Shown here: piece after piece, positions 21,208 to 64,000 of the stretch
How positions within the stretch are numbered: position 1 is the stretch's first letter
Layout: the number at the start of each line of letters is the position of its first letter
NCBI GenBank assembly: GCA_029215795.1
Contig: JARDYH010000001.1
Span: 8,488,001 to 8,552,000, forward strand
DNA length: 64,000 nt
From: Anniella stebbinsi
Lineage: Eukaryota; Chordata; Lepidosauria; Squamata; Anniellidae
Reading direction: 5' to 3'
The notes under the pieces: generated by a model
Told to the model about the DNA's origin: nothing
What the model saw: the letters and a program-made list of their open reading frames with translations, nothing else
Databases searched by the model: none
Position numbers and translations under genes: made by a program

Positions 21208-24200
21208 AGCGTCAAGCCAGATGGGATTGTGCAAGACCTTCCTTCATTCTGTGCTTTCTGTCCTCCCCTGAGGCCTTCCACTGTCTTGCCATGCAAATGC
21301 CTCTGTTGTTGCTTGCAAGGACTTCACACATAGCGCACTGGGGAAGCGCTTTGGACATCTCCCTTCCCCTCAGACACTGAGGGATACTGCTAAGCCTGGC
21401 CCCTTCTCTAGCACCCTGATGAGATGGAAGGGGGCAGCGTCTGAGTCTCTTTGTGCTTTCTGCCCCCAGAGAACCCTGCTGGTGACACTCAGCACCCCCC
21501 GTCTCAGCCTCTTCACGGTGCCTAGATGCTCCTCTTTCATATCGTTTCAGGCCCACCAGGAGTCTGGAAGGGGTCAAGGGGTGAGCCTGACCTGGTGATT
21601 GTGTCCAGCCTGTTGTGGGTGACTCCAGCTGAGTGCCAGGCCTTGGATGGTGGGGAAAGGACACTTTATGCCCCTGAGCAGAGCTGCTACTGCCTCTGGG
21701 CCCTTCTTGACACACGGGCCAGATCAAATCATCGCAGGAGGCTCAAGACTCGGCTCTGCCATTTCAGCAGGTCTTTACATTCACCAGGGGTCCAGGACAT
21801 GACTTAGGCTGCCGGCAGGAAAATGCCTTTAAGGGGGAGATGGCAAAAGGAGGCAAAGCCCCTAGAGCGCAGCCGGTAAGAAGAGGTTTGAGCCCAAAGG
21901 GAAAGAGCTCCTTAGCAGCCCAGCAATGGATGGGTTATTTCCCACAAGCCGAATTCTGCCCTGTGGCCGGTCAGAGTCCCACACCGGTTCCCTTAAAGCA
22001 AATAGGGTTGATTCCCAGGATCAGTTGGCACAGACCCATCCAGGCCAATGCCCTGGAGTGATGACTCCCCTGATAGCAATCCAGAGCAGGGAGAGATAAC
22101 AAACAACCGTTGTCCACTGCTCTGGAATGCCTGCCAGCTGCTGATGCTGTAGAACGCAAGAAGAGCCCTGAAAACTGAAGCAGACCATGATTCTGTCCAT
22201 CCCACTTTTAAAGCCATCCAAATTGGTGGTCATCACTATGTCTTGTGGTAGGGAATTCCATAATTTCATTCACCCTTTCCCCTTCCCCCTCTTCCTCTTG
22301 CTGGCTTTGAGAAGAAGAGCTCATTCAGTTCCACAAACACAGGATTTGAAACACCCACCACTCACACATGCGTTCCTCATGACATCTGCAGTCTTTGGAG
22401 GAAGGGCTGGCCCATGGAAAGGCCTGCGGCCAGCAATTTTGTGCAGGAAGTGCTGGGCAGGGCACAATAGGGGCAGAACAGCAGAATCCCCACATACAAG
22501 CAGTCTAAATGACAATGTACTGAAAATGCACTAAATAACTGGAGCTTCAAAACTGCCCTCTGATGCCTTGTAAACTGGTCTGGAATTAATTTGTCCTTTA
22601 ATGCCAGCATGAAACCTCCACTGGCTAGAATGGGCCTTTGACGTCTCTTCTGCACTAAGGACGTCAGCGCCAGGCACAAATTACCAGAGGGGCAAGTCCC
22701 CTTGAACTCAATGGGTTTCCCCTCTCAGTGAAGCAAACCCTGCTTAGGATTGCACTGCAGGTGTTATGTGTGAGCACCAACTCCCAGGTAATGTGTCCTC
22801 AATTCACAGGCATCTCTGGTGTGGTGCCACTTACATTTTCATGCCTGCAAGAGTTGAGTTTGCTCCCACATGCTCCCTTGGCATGGGATCCCCAGGTGTA
22901 CGCACGGCTGTTTAGTGGCATTAAGTGAACCAACTTATGGTAAATTGGGAGTTCCAACAACAAAGTTACTCTTTCGTGGGCCAAGCAGCTGCCCTGGCAC
23001 TGACCAGAGCAAATATAGCCAATGAAAGAATATCCTGAGGACTTTAGCATGTTGATTTAACAAAGCATTTTACCTGTGGCCATAATTTGTAATTCCTAAA
23101 ATGCTTCTTTTGCTCAATCAGGAAATGAGGTTTTTTTGCTCCTAGTTATAGGTCACCCCTTTGTCAAGCGGAACAATTTTGGGCTGTCCAGCCCTTCACC
23201 ATATCAATTCCACAAAATGAGTCAGTAGGGGTGTTTAGGATGAATGCTGACAGCAGAATAGCAGCAGGTGTCTACTCTCAAATAACTCATTCCGTTATTA
23301 AATACCATCGCCTTCTCCGCCCCCGCTTTTGTCCCTCATTACTTCCTCTTTCTGCCCAGAGGGGAAAGAGGAAGTAAACAAAGATCATGTGGCCCAGTCA
23401 AGGGCCATTTTTATCCTGCACACGGCAGGAGATTGCAGCACATTCCATTTTTTAAAAAAGTCAGATTAAAAGGGCTCTATTTTGTGATGGGAAAATGAGC
23501 ATAAGGAGCAGGAGGTGTGTGGGAGGCGGACATTATCGTCTAAAGGACATGTGCACATCCGTAAGTGGGCAGTAGCAAGCGTGCGATACGACGCTCATCT
23601 GATGAACCGCCAAACTGAAACATGGTTCTCTAATGGCCATTGGCGATTATTTCCTTATGCAATAATGTTTGTTTTTAGAAGCATGCTTTATATTACGGCA
23701 CACCTAATATAAAGCGCTCTTGCTCTTTTTCACCCCCAGAAGCCCTTTGATATCAGCAAGGATGTCGTGTTTTCAGATTTCCCAAAGCAATCAAGTTTTT
23801 ATTCTGATTTTTAGGTGCTGCTAGCTTAACGCATTCTTTATTGTGCGCTCCTATGCTTTTGTACACTGGCAAAATGGAAAGGGGGTTATACATTTATTTT
23901 TAAAAAATAAACGTAAAAAATGCAGTTTGCGTGTATGTGTGTATTTAGGACACAGAAGGGGGGGGAGTTCTGCTTATTATGGATAGATGCTCCCTGAATA
24001 ACGAACGACAGTCCTTAACGCCATAGAAATGTGGCAAACCGTGCCCTTGTCAGGATCACAATTTGCACACACACGCACACACACACACACACACACACAC
24101 GTGTATACCCAGCTCTGCTCATCCATATGAACAGGTGAGAGAGAAGGGAGGAGAATCCACTGCGGTACCTGAACAGGATCTCTCATTAGCATCCTCAGGC
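21208..24200. other. Gap between the LEAP2-like gene and PHKA1
   Basis: The 3' UTR of the LEAP2-like gene begins here, but I see no obvious AATAAA within the first kilobase. 22190-22270 is a reverse CR1-clade LINE tail ('aagccatccaaattggtggt'). 24065-24100 is an (AC)n tract. No coding sequence is supported. Confidence 0.5.
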
Positions 24201-24911
24201 CGGCTTCGTAGTTTCAGGCGGAACTCGCTTCTTCGCAAAGAAAGGTACAACTCCCACTTTCGCCGGTAGGGGGCGCTCCCCCGCTTCCCTCCCGGCGGCG
24301 GCTGAAAGTAGCAACCCCAAGAAGTAAACTTCCGAAGAAGATGCAGAAGTTGCCTTCCGCGGGTCCTGCCAGGGCGCTAGTCCGCGCGGTTTCGCAGCGG
24401 CCCGCGTGGAGAAATAGGCGAGAAGCGCCTTCTTAGTTAAACGAGAGGCTGTTAGGTTCGACCGTACTAGGGATGGAATCTCTCCTTCCCCCCCCTCCTC
24501 GCAAAGTAGCAAAATGACAAAAAATTCCTTTTTGTTATGGTGCTACCAGGACCGCCCTGGAGCAGATGTTAACCTCTTTTCCACCGGGGCCTGCGCCGGA
24601 GACGTTGCTCTCTCTATAGACGGGGCTGCGGCGAGGGAGTTGGCAGCGGAGGGGTTAAAGAGGGGCCACGGAGCGCTCGAAGGAGCTCCCAGCTGGCCGG
24701 CTGTCCCCGCCTCACCCCGGCAGGTGCCAGCATCGGGGGCCGCTGCTGGGAAGGGGCGCCTGCCTGCCTGCCTGCCTGCCTGCCCGCCTGCCCGGGGACT
24801 GCGCTGCGCCTCTCCTTCTCCGCGGGATCCGGAGCTGCTGCTGGAGCCAAATCCGGATCAAGAGGGAGGGAGTCGCGGCTGCAGCTTCCTTCTGGGCTCC
24901 CGGACGGAGCC

Positions 24912-56996
<32,085 letters not shown>

Positions 56997-57703
56997 GCAG
57001 GTCTGGGGTTCTCAGCATGTTTGCAGGACAGCCGTGGGATTGAAGGCCAGCCCTGAGCCGCCTTGTCAGCAGGTGAGCTCCGCACAGCCCATCTCGCCTA
57101 CAAGCAAACTGTTGAACTCTTTTGGCACTACACTCTGGGAACGGGCGTTGCAGTGCAAATGGGCAGGCAAAGGGGGATTCTTCCAGGTATTGCGGGAGGA
57201 CAAGGAGTGGTCTCTGCACAGACAAGGATGTTGCACACACAACTCCCTTCACTCCCAGAGGAGGATCGATGCTGCTGGGAATGGAACCTCTTTGACTCTG
57301 GGGGTGGTGGGGTGGCCATTTGCACTGTTCTGGGTAGCTGCAAAGAGCGCCCAAGGATTTCTCCTACGCCACACATGTCTGTTTTTGTGGGCCCTCCTGC
57401 TCCTATGCAGCTCCACGCTTCATTACTGGGTGGGGTTTCCTCCCCCCATTGTGCTGGGTTTTTGCTTGTGTCTGTGTGGTTTTAATGACAGCAGGCTCCT
57501 CCCTTGGGCCCCTTCTCTGAAATCCCCCTCAGTACTAACATCCCGAGTGCCTTTTAATGTAACCTTTGCATTTAAAGTAGAACCAGCTTCATCGACGGTG
57601 ACTTCTCCCCACTTGCTCAGATGCAATGAACGGATGCCTGAGCCTTGGCAAGCAAGGCCTCTGGGCCTTTGGCCACCTCTATTCAAGTGTCAGTCTGGAC
57701 TAG

Positions 57704-58140
57704 ATCATAGAATCATAGAATAGTAGAGTTGGAAGGGGCCTCTTAAGGCCATTGAGTCCAACCCCCTGCTCAATGCAGGAATTTATATCTTAAAGCATCC
57801 CTGACAGATGGTAGTCCAGCTGCCCCTTGAATGCCTCTTGAATGTGGGAGAAACCACCACCTCCCTTGGTAATTGGCTCCATTGTCGTATTGCTCTAACA
57901 GTCAGGAAGTTTTTCCTGATGTCCAGCTGAAATCTGGCTTCCTGTAACCTGAGCCCATTATTCCACGTCCTGCATTCTGGGTTGATCGAGAAGAGATCCT
58001 AGCCCTCCTCTGTGTGACAACCTTTCAAGTTCTTGAAGAGTGCTCTCATGTCTCCCCTCAACCTTCTCTTCTCCAGGCTAAACATGCCTAGTTCTTTCAA
58101 TCTCTCCTCATAGGGCTTTGTTTCCAGACCCCTAGTCATA
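57704..58140 (-). mobile_element. CR1 LINE 3' portion in the PHKA1 3' UTR, reverse
   Basis: Starts with the CR1 3' end ('atcatagaatcatagaatag'). On the minus strand it encodes [20 protein letters not shown]. It is antisense to PHKA1 and inside its probable 3' UTR. Confidence 0.88.
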
Positions 58141-59231
58141 GATGGGGCTGCTAACCTCTCCACACTTCTGAAACAATCAAACAGTGGCATTTTTTTTTAA
58201 GACAGTGGCTTCTTCAGAACGCCTTTGCCAGCAAGTGCTCCATGGGGAGAATTCAACTTTCATCTCATTGGTGGGGGACAACATTGGGGTTTTTTGCTAG
58301 ATTGTCTTCCCAAGTCTATCAAGATGCTGAAACTAGACAGTTCTGCTAAAAGGCTCGGAGCAAGCTCTTGGCTGTCATGGCTGCTTTCGGAGGAGGAGAT
58401 GGTGGATGCGGACATGCCGCTCTGAGAACGTGTTCCCAGGGTGAGAATCTCTGGGTGCCCCATTCCAAGGAGGACGGTTGAGAAGGGGAGCCTCTTGGCT
58501 CAGGGGAAAGGATCGGTTGCTTTGGAAGGGCATGGGAAATGCCTGGCAAGTGGGGAACCTGAGGGTGCGGGAGTCCTTCTTGCAAAATATTTTAAATGTC
58601 GAGCTGGCTTTCTGGAAAGGAGCCCACTGAGGATCTATCTGCAGCAGGCAGAGATACTTCATACGCTGGAGTTTGAAACAGCTGTGGAGTGGCAAGGTTG
58701 GAGTTCTGGGAATGTTTTGTGTCTTCCTTGCTTTAGAGGAGAAGCCTTGGCACTCCAGGGAAGAGCTGGATTGCTAAAAAACCAACGGGACGTTAATTTC
58801 TTCCCTCGGCTAGCGACTGGATCCCTTTTTTGTTTGAAGCCACTGAGATCCTCTTTGGTAACTGTGTTTGCTTCGCTTGACTCGTGCCAATTTTTTTTTT
58901 CCGGGGGAGAGGCGGGGTGGGTTCCCACCAAGTGCCAAACTAGAGTGGAACCATGGAATGAGTTTCCAGCAAAGTTTATGGAACTGTGTTTGGGCTGGTT
59001 ATTGCAATGCGCTTTTGTGATAGTTTACCGACATAGTCAATTGCGCCATTGGTTTCGTTTTCTTCAACAAGGGCTTTTAAACCGTGCAACTTCTTGAAAC
59101 AAAAGGCCTTGGTTTTTAAATATGTGTGCGATGTAGAATGCAAGCCGCATTTTGGCTGTGGGTTTGCCCCACAACGTTATTTAAAACGATATACTGTACC
59201 ATTGAATATGTTTGGAAGATTGAAAGCCTAG

Positions 59232-59237
59232 AATAAA
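59232..59237 (+). terminator. PHKA1: Probable PHKA1 polyadenylation signal
   Basis: AATAAA 2.24 kb after the stop codon and followed by a T/GT-rich stretch ('tttgtgttgttgtttgt'). It would give a 3' UTR of about 2.26 kb that includes the CR1. Confidence 0.6.
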
Positions 59238-59595
59238 ACATCTCCATTTCATGATGGCTTTTGTGTTGTTGTTTGTATTTGCCACTGGTGTCTGAAGGAA
59301 AACAAAGGCTAAGAAACTCAACTTCAGCAGTGATCATGCTCTACACCAATACCAAACTCAAAGTCTTGAGCACCGTATACAATGGGGTATACATTTAATT
59401 AATTAAGAAATCTTCTGAGTGTGGTGGATCTTTATGTACCCAGCACAGAATCATCCATGCACAAGAGGAAGCTCAGGGAGCTTTGGCTCTGGGGCGGTAC
59501 AGACATATAATAAAATGAAAATGAAGGCATTGGCAGGCTCAGGGAAGCACAATGCCTACAGAAGCACAAAAATACTTTAGGAAAACCCCCTAAGG

Positions 59596-59915
59596 TAGGC
59601 TGACCAGATAAAATCCAGGTCAGGGCTCATGTAACTTTAACAGTTGTAGAGAAAAGGGAATTTCAGCCAGTGTCATTTGTATGCAATTAGTTCCTGGTGA
59701 AATTCCCTCTTCATCACAACAGTTAAAGTTGCAGGGGCCCTGCCTTCTTTTGTATATGGTCACTCTAGTATAGTGCCTGCACCTTTAACAGTTGTGATGA
59801 AGAGGGAATTTCACCAGGAACTAATTGCATACAAATGACACTGGCTGAAATTCCCTTTTCTCTACAACTGTTAAAGTTACATGAGCTCTGACCTGAATTT
59901 TATCTGGTCACCCTA
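59596..59915. mobile_element. Foldback hAT-type MITE with perfect 8-bp duplication
   Basis: 320 bp, TAGGCTGACC...GGTCACCCTA, flanked by CCCTAAGG at 59588-59595 and 59916-59923. The two arms, about 140 bp each, are nearly perfect inverted copies with only a few mismatches, leaving a loop of about 45 bp. No ORF. Confidence 0.9.
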
Positions 59916-60509
59916 CCCTAAGGACAGGGAAATCCAAAATTGCTTAATGAGGGACTGTGCATACTTTGCAGCCACAGAATGCTGACTTGAGAGGAATAAC
60001 AATAAAAAAACCCAGGAAGGGGGAGAGCTGGAATCCTGCACAAGATCAGTCCATGCTACAACATTGTGTTGCAGCACCAACTTTTAGTTTGACTTTTGCC
60101 ATGTATAACTGCTCAATAGGCTTGAGGAATGTAAAACTGCCCCACAGATATTCTGTGGTTACTTGTTCTTATAAATGTATTGGCTTGTGAAGGAGGAAGT
60201 GTCTTCCCTCTGTAATGCATTTGCATAGATGCAGAGGTGTTTGCGCCGGGTTGGAAATACCCAGCATTCCACATGAGGCTGTGTTGTGACCATTGGACAT
60301 GTGAACACGGGCGGATGTGAGGCTTGCTGTGGGAACTACAGAGCCAGGCTCGTCCTGGTGTTCCCCCTGTGAGTGGCAGGTGTGTTAGTGATGGATGAAT
60401 GACACTTGAGCAGAGGTGACAGAAGACCAATGGTCGTGGCTCTGGAGACATCGCCAGCAATGGAGTCTGGATGCTTCCATATGCCTGAACATCAAGCGGT
60501 GGAGCTTCA

Positions 60510-60718
60510 TTATGTCAGTGTTTACATCTTGGATTTTTAAACAATTATTTGTATTTAAAATGTTTTTAAATGGTTTTAATATTTTAATATTGTACTGTTT
60601 AATTATATTTTTAATTTTTCTATATCTGTTTTTAAATGTACTTGTTTTAATTTGTAAGCTGCCTTGAGTCCCAATATTGGGGAAAAGGCGGGATATAAAT
60701 ATTATTAATAATAATAAT
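60510..60718 (+). mobile_element. L2-like LINE tail
   Basis: 'taagctgccttgagtcccaa', 'aaggcgggatataaatatta' and an (AAT)n end. Between PHKA1 and HDAC8; 59930-60500 holds nothing I recognise. Confidence 0.7.
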
Positions 60719-61189
60719 CTGTTAAAATGATTGATAATGCTGGAGTATGGGAATTGTTGTATTGTTGGCTCTCCTCTTACAGAAAATTTTAATCACACAT
60801 CCTATATGCCCTTTTCTTTATCTGAGTTCTTTCTAAACCTGCCTGACGTCCCTCAGCTGAGTTGGACAGCAAGTCCCATCATCCCCTGACAGCAGGGCCG
60901 TTGGCCTTGATGGGAGTTGCCCTCCAGCGGTGTTGGGACTACATCATGCTGAAGAAGGCGCTAAATCTGAAGCAGCCTTCCCCAATTTGGCTCTCTCCAA
61001 ATGCCTTGGACTTCATCTCCCATTCCCCTCAGCTAGCAGGGCTATAGGCTGGCTGGGGACAATGGGAGCTGTAGTCCAATACAACGGGGGGGGGGGTGCA
61101 CATCAACACAGGACCTTCTCAAAGCTCCTGCCTGCCGCCAAAAAGCAAAGTCTGGCTGGGTGTGGCTTCTGCCCATGGTGCGAAAGTCA

Positions 61190-61700
61190 CTCTGCACGTG
61201 CTCAGGGGCATTCTGCGCCACTTAGAAACCAAGCACTTCCGGGGCCTGAGCCGCGCTCCTGGAAGAGGATGACGTCCCGTTCTCTGCCGGCTTGACAAAG
61301 CGGGAGGAGGCGGTGGCCCATCGAGGAACCTCGTGGGGGAGGGAAAGAACTACGCTTCCCGGCATGCAGCGCGGGAGGAAGTCCGTTCCCCGGAAGCGCC
61401 CGGGCAGCAACGAGCGCCCTGTTCGCCGAGGCGGGTGTGCAGCGGGTCTGGCTCGGCTCGCTCCCGGGGCGCCAATGGCCCAGCCGCCCCCGCCGGTCTA
61501 CGTGTACAGCGCCGAGTACGTGACGCGATGCGACGACCTCTGCAAAGTGCCCCAGCGGGTGCGTGGCCGGAAGTGGGTCCCGGGGGGGGCAGGGGGAGGC
61601 GGGAGCCAAGCGTCATGCTGCTAGTCCTCAGTGTTTCTGAAGCGCCTTGCGGGATGCCCCCGGCGCGCCCTCCAGCGGCGGCGCTAGAAAAAACAACCTC
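61190..61700 (+). promoter_or_regulatory. HDAC8: GC-rich promoter region of HDAC8
   Basis: CpG-dense sequence with GGAAG/CTTCCGG (ETS-like) motifs, e.g. ACTTCCGGGG near 61237 and 'acttcccggcatgcagc'-like sequence near 61355, around the HDAC8 start codon. No TATA box: a housekeeping-type promoter. Confidence 0.6.
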
Positions 61701-62761
61701 CAGGGCGTGGGGCTGGAGGTGGCTCGCTCCCCCTTGAAGTCATCCCCAGTTAGCCCCGCATTGCAGACCCCCGGGGCGGAGGGAGGGGGGCTGGCTGGCT
61801 GAGCACTTCTTTTGATGGGGGGCAGGAGCAGGCAGCTCAGCTTCCTCCTCATTGTGGAGGGGTGCTTTTGCTGGGCTTTCATAGCAGGTTGAAATACTGG
61901 GGACCCCCCACACCTTGGCCAGTCGCACATTAGCAGCCTTTCCAGGCATGGGGCGTGTGTAATTGCACCCCCCATAATTGCACTGCTGTGCAAGACGTGG
62001 GTGGAACGGGCCACAGTGGGGCAGCTGTGCCTCCCGTTTTAAGCTGCCCCCAAAGGTGCCTTTTCTCATTGCTTCACTCTCACACGGAAGGAATTGGGGC
62101 TGCTGGTTTGGGGTTGGTGCCCTCAAAACAAGGGACAGGTGGACTTCAAGGGCTTGGCTTGGCAGCTGCTTGGATCCTCATTGCAAATGCCAAAGGCACT
62201 GGGGAAAAGGCAAAGGGCATCAGCTGCTTTCTTTGCAGGGAGGAACACTGAGAAATATATTATCCTACTAAAATAATAATAATAATAATAATAATGTAGC
62301 TGGTTGAAAGGCCACACATTATATGTTTCCTGCAGTGGGTGCGTCTGTGTGGGAAACCATGAAATTTTTGTAGAAGTCACAGCACACGTGGTCCTACATG
62401 GAGGTATGTCGTTGTTGTTCACACGCTTTGAAGCCACAAATGATGTGGCCGGTGCATCCATGCATGCACAGTTGTCAGGCACCTTGATCTACAAATGGGC
62501 TTGAATCGTGCCATCTCCTGCACAGAAGTGCTTTCTGTGTGGGAAAGCAACCCCTGAGAAAGGTCATACATTTTGGGAAATGTGTATTATGGGGATGTGT
62601 TGGTTGGGCCCAGCTTTACGTGGCCTGAAAAGGTTGCCTATCCCTGAAGTGCTCTGAAGCTGATGAGATTCCGCTCAGTGTCTCTTTCTGTGCATCTCTT
62701 CCCTGCAGGCCAGCATGGTGCATTCCTTGATCCAAGCCTACTCGCTGCTGGATCATATGAG
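61475..62761 (+). CDS. HDAC8: Histone deacetylase 8, N-terminal exons (continues past the window)
   Basis: A zinc-dependent class I lysine deacetylase that, among other roles, deacetylates the cohesin subunit SMC3. Only two coding exons are inside: 61475-61558 (28 codons, phase 0, donor GTGCGT) and 62709-62761 (phase-2 end, donor GTAGGC, acceptor CCTGCAG). They read VYVYSAEYVTRCDDLCKVPQ then ASMVHSLIQAYSLLDHMR, colinear with human HDAC8 ([20 protein letters not shown] and ASMVHSLIEAYALHKQMR). The catalytic domain is outside. The N-terminus (MAQPPPP) is about nine residues shorter than in human; an in-frame upstream ATG at 61292 exists but lies in promoter-like sequence, so I start at 61475. 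Exon 3 is not found before 64000. Confidence 0.93.
62270..62294. repeat. (AAT)n microsatellite
   Basis: Eight AAT units in HDAC8 intron 1. The rest of that intron holds no feature I can name. Confidence 0.9.
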
Positions 62762-62911
62762 GTAGGCAGAATCGGCACAGCGTACCACAGACCAGTGAGG
62801 TTCTGTGAGCACAAAAGACTTGGATATTTCTGGTTTTTTTGCCCAATTCTCCTTAAGTTTTCTGCTTATTCCTGAAGGAGTTCTGAAGGCAGCCCTTATG
62901 TGCAAGTCATT

Positions 62912-63174
62912 GGGCATGTTCAGATGACACTTCAGGATCTGTGGTTAGTGAAACTGTAGTTCTCTGTGGTTCCCCGGGGTTAGCACTAACCACAAGCTGT
63001 GCTGTCGCACACAGCACTTCAAGCCACGGTTAGCAGCTAACCGTGCTGCAGACGGTCCGACCGTTGTTATAGAGTGAGCAGGGTTTAGCAAAATGCATCA
63101 CACAAGATCTTAAACCCTGCTGCTTAATCAACAGCCTTAACCAGCAGGGTTTAAGGTGTCTTCTGAACAGGCCC
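62912..63174. mobile_element. MITE with imperfect inverted ends
   Basis: GGGCATGTTCAGATGACAC at the left against GTGTCTTCTGAACAGGCCC at the right. The interior has GGTTAGCAGCTAACC and repeated AAACCCTGCT motifs. In HDAC8 intron 2; related ends at 53589, 46889 and 34797. Confidence 0.65.
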
Positions 63175-63466
63175 ACTATTTAGTAATATGTATGCCCCTT
63201 TGTCATGGGAGAGAACTTCCTTTTAAAAGCATTAATCTCTATCTTTGCTAACATAAAGATCGCCATGTTTCTTTTTACTTCTGCTCTCTGCCTGCCCAGA
63301 ACCTGTGTGTTTTGCCCAGAACTAGAGTCAGAGCCAAGTCAGAGGTGACCTGTTGTGTTTTCAGAAATTGGGGTCAGCCATTGCTTCCCTGTTCCAGAAT
63401 GCGAGGCGTCATCTGATGCTTGCAGTGCCTTCCAGTGACTTCATTCGTTCGGTCTGCAATCTCCGA

Positions 63467-63612
63467 GCCTATCCACACACGCAGGATAAACCACTTTGAA
63501 AACGTTTTGAAAACTGAATATGAAGTGTGTCCTGGGCCTGAACAGTTCTCAAAACTGTTATAAACCGTTTTAAACCATTTTAAACCGTTTTAAAGCAGTA
63601 GTGTAGATAGGC
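63467..63612. mobile_element. Short palindromic element
   Basis: GCCTATCCACAC faces GTGTAGATAGGC (one mismatch); the interior has repeated TTTTAAACCGTTTTAAA. An inverse-oriented relative is at 5121-5255. No feature is recognised from 63613 to 64000 apart from T-rich sequence. Confidence 0.6.
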
Positions 63613-64000
63613 TGTCCGTTTTGAAATCAATCTCCGTTTAGCTGGCCTTATAACTGCAACACCTGGCCAAGTTTTTAGATTTTTTTCATATCTTTCTCTC
63701 TCCACCTGCCCCCACCATCCCCTGCCTTTTGTACTACCTGGCCTGATGAACAAACTCAAAAACTTGCACAATCTTTTATGGCTGTTTGGTTGATCCAAAT
63801 AAAAGCACCGCCCAATTGTAAATTTTGGGTTTTTTTCCCCCTCAGGAACCAGTGCAGATGACTTTGGACTATTTTTTCTACTTTCTTTAAGTCCTTCTAT
63901 TTTTTTCAGGGTAGGGAAAGTCTTTCAAAATGCTTGTAAGTAGGTGTCCTTCCTTGAAAACAGAGGAATGCCACTCTAGAACCAAAAACTGTCTCTCTAT

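Noticed and set aside
61628..62126. Minus-strand frames upstream of HDAC8 exon 2 as a divergent gene
   Set aside because: Proline-rich GC sequence of the promoter side, with no domain and no splice structure.

Overview
The window looks like vertebrate nuclear DNA, most likely from a squamate reptile. Long introns with GT/GC-AG splice sites lie among CR1, L2-like and tRNA-derived SINE retroelements, many short inverted-repeat DNA transposons (MITEs) and AT-rich microsatellites. Species assignment is an inference from this repeat mix and from how the proteins compare with known families.

Four genes, all on the + strand, can be read from splice sites and protein homology: BMP15 (two exons, 10396-13927, complete, 408 aa); a three-exon gene for a LEAP2-type peptide precursor (19858-21207, about 105 aa); PHKA1, the phosphorylase kinase alpha regulatory subunit (33 coding exons, 24912-56996, 1237 aa, every junction in frame); and the first two coding exons of HDAC8 (from 61475, running off the right edge). 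PHKA1 next to HDAC8 matches the human Xq13.1 order and supports PHKA1 over PHKA2.

Layout: 1-10395 is a gene-free flank full of LINE tails and MITEs. BMP15 follows, with one 2.3 kb intron. A repeat-rich 5.9 kb spacer leads to the LEAP2-like gene, and 3.7 kb later comes the GC-rich PHKA1 promoter and exon 1. PHKA1 fills 24.9-57.0 kb, with a 3' UTR probably ending near 59.25 kb. A second GC-rich promoter drives HDAC8.

The genes do not form one pathway: BMP15 is an oocyte growth factor, LEAP2 peptides are secreted antimicrobial and ghrelin-receptor ligands, PHKA1 regulates glycogen breakdown and HDAC8 is a lysine deacetylase. The most interesting item is the LEAP2-like gene: it keeps the LEAP2 cysteine spacing, a furin site and the ghrelin-receptor-binding TPFWR start, but has a divergent tail and sits between BMP15 and PHKA1 instead of at the usual LEAP2 locus. 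The transposon record is also unusually legible: two hAT-type elements with perfect 8-bp target duplications, several other MITE families, a solo LTR, two short retro-insertions with 14-bp duplications, and a template-switch-like foldback inside a CR1.
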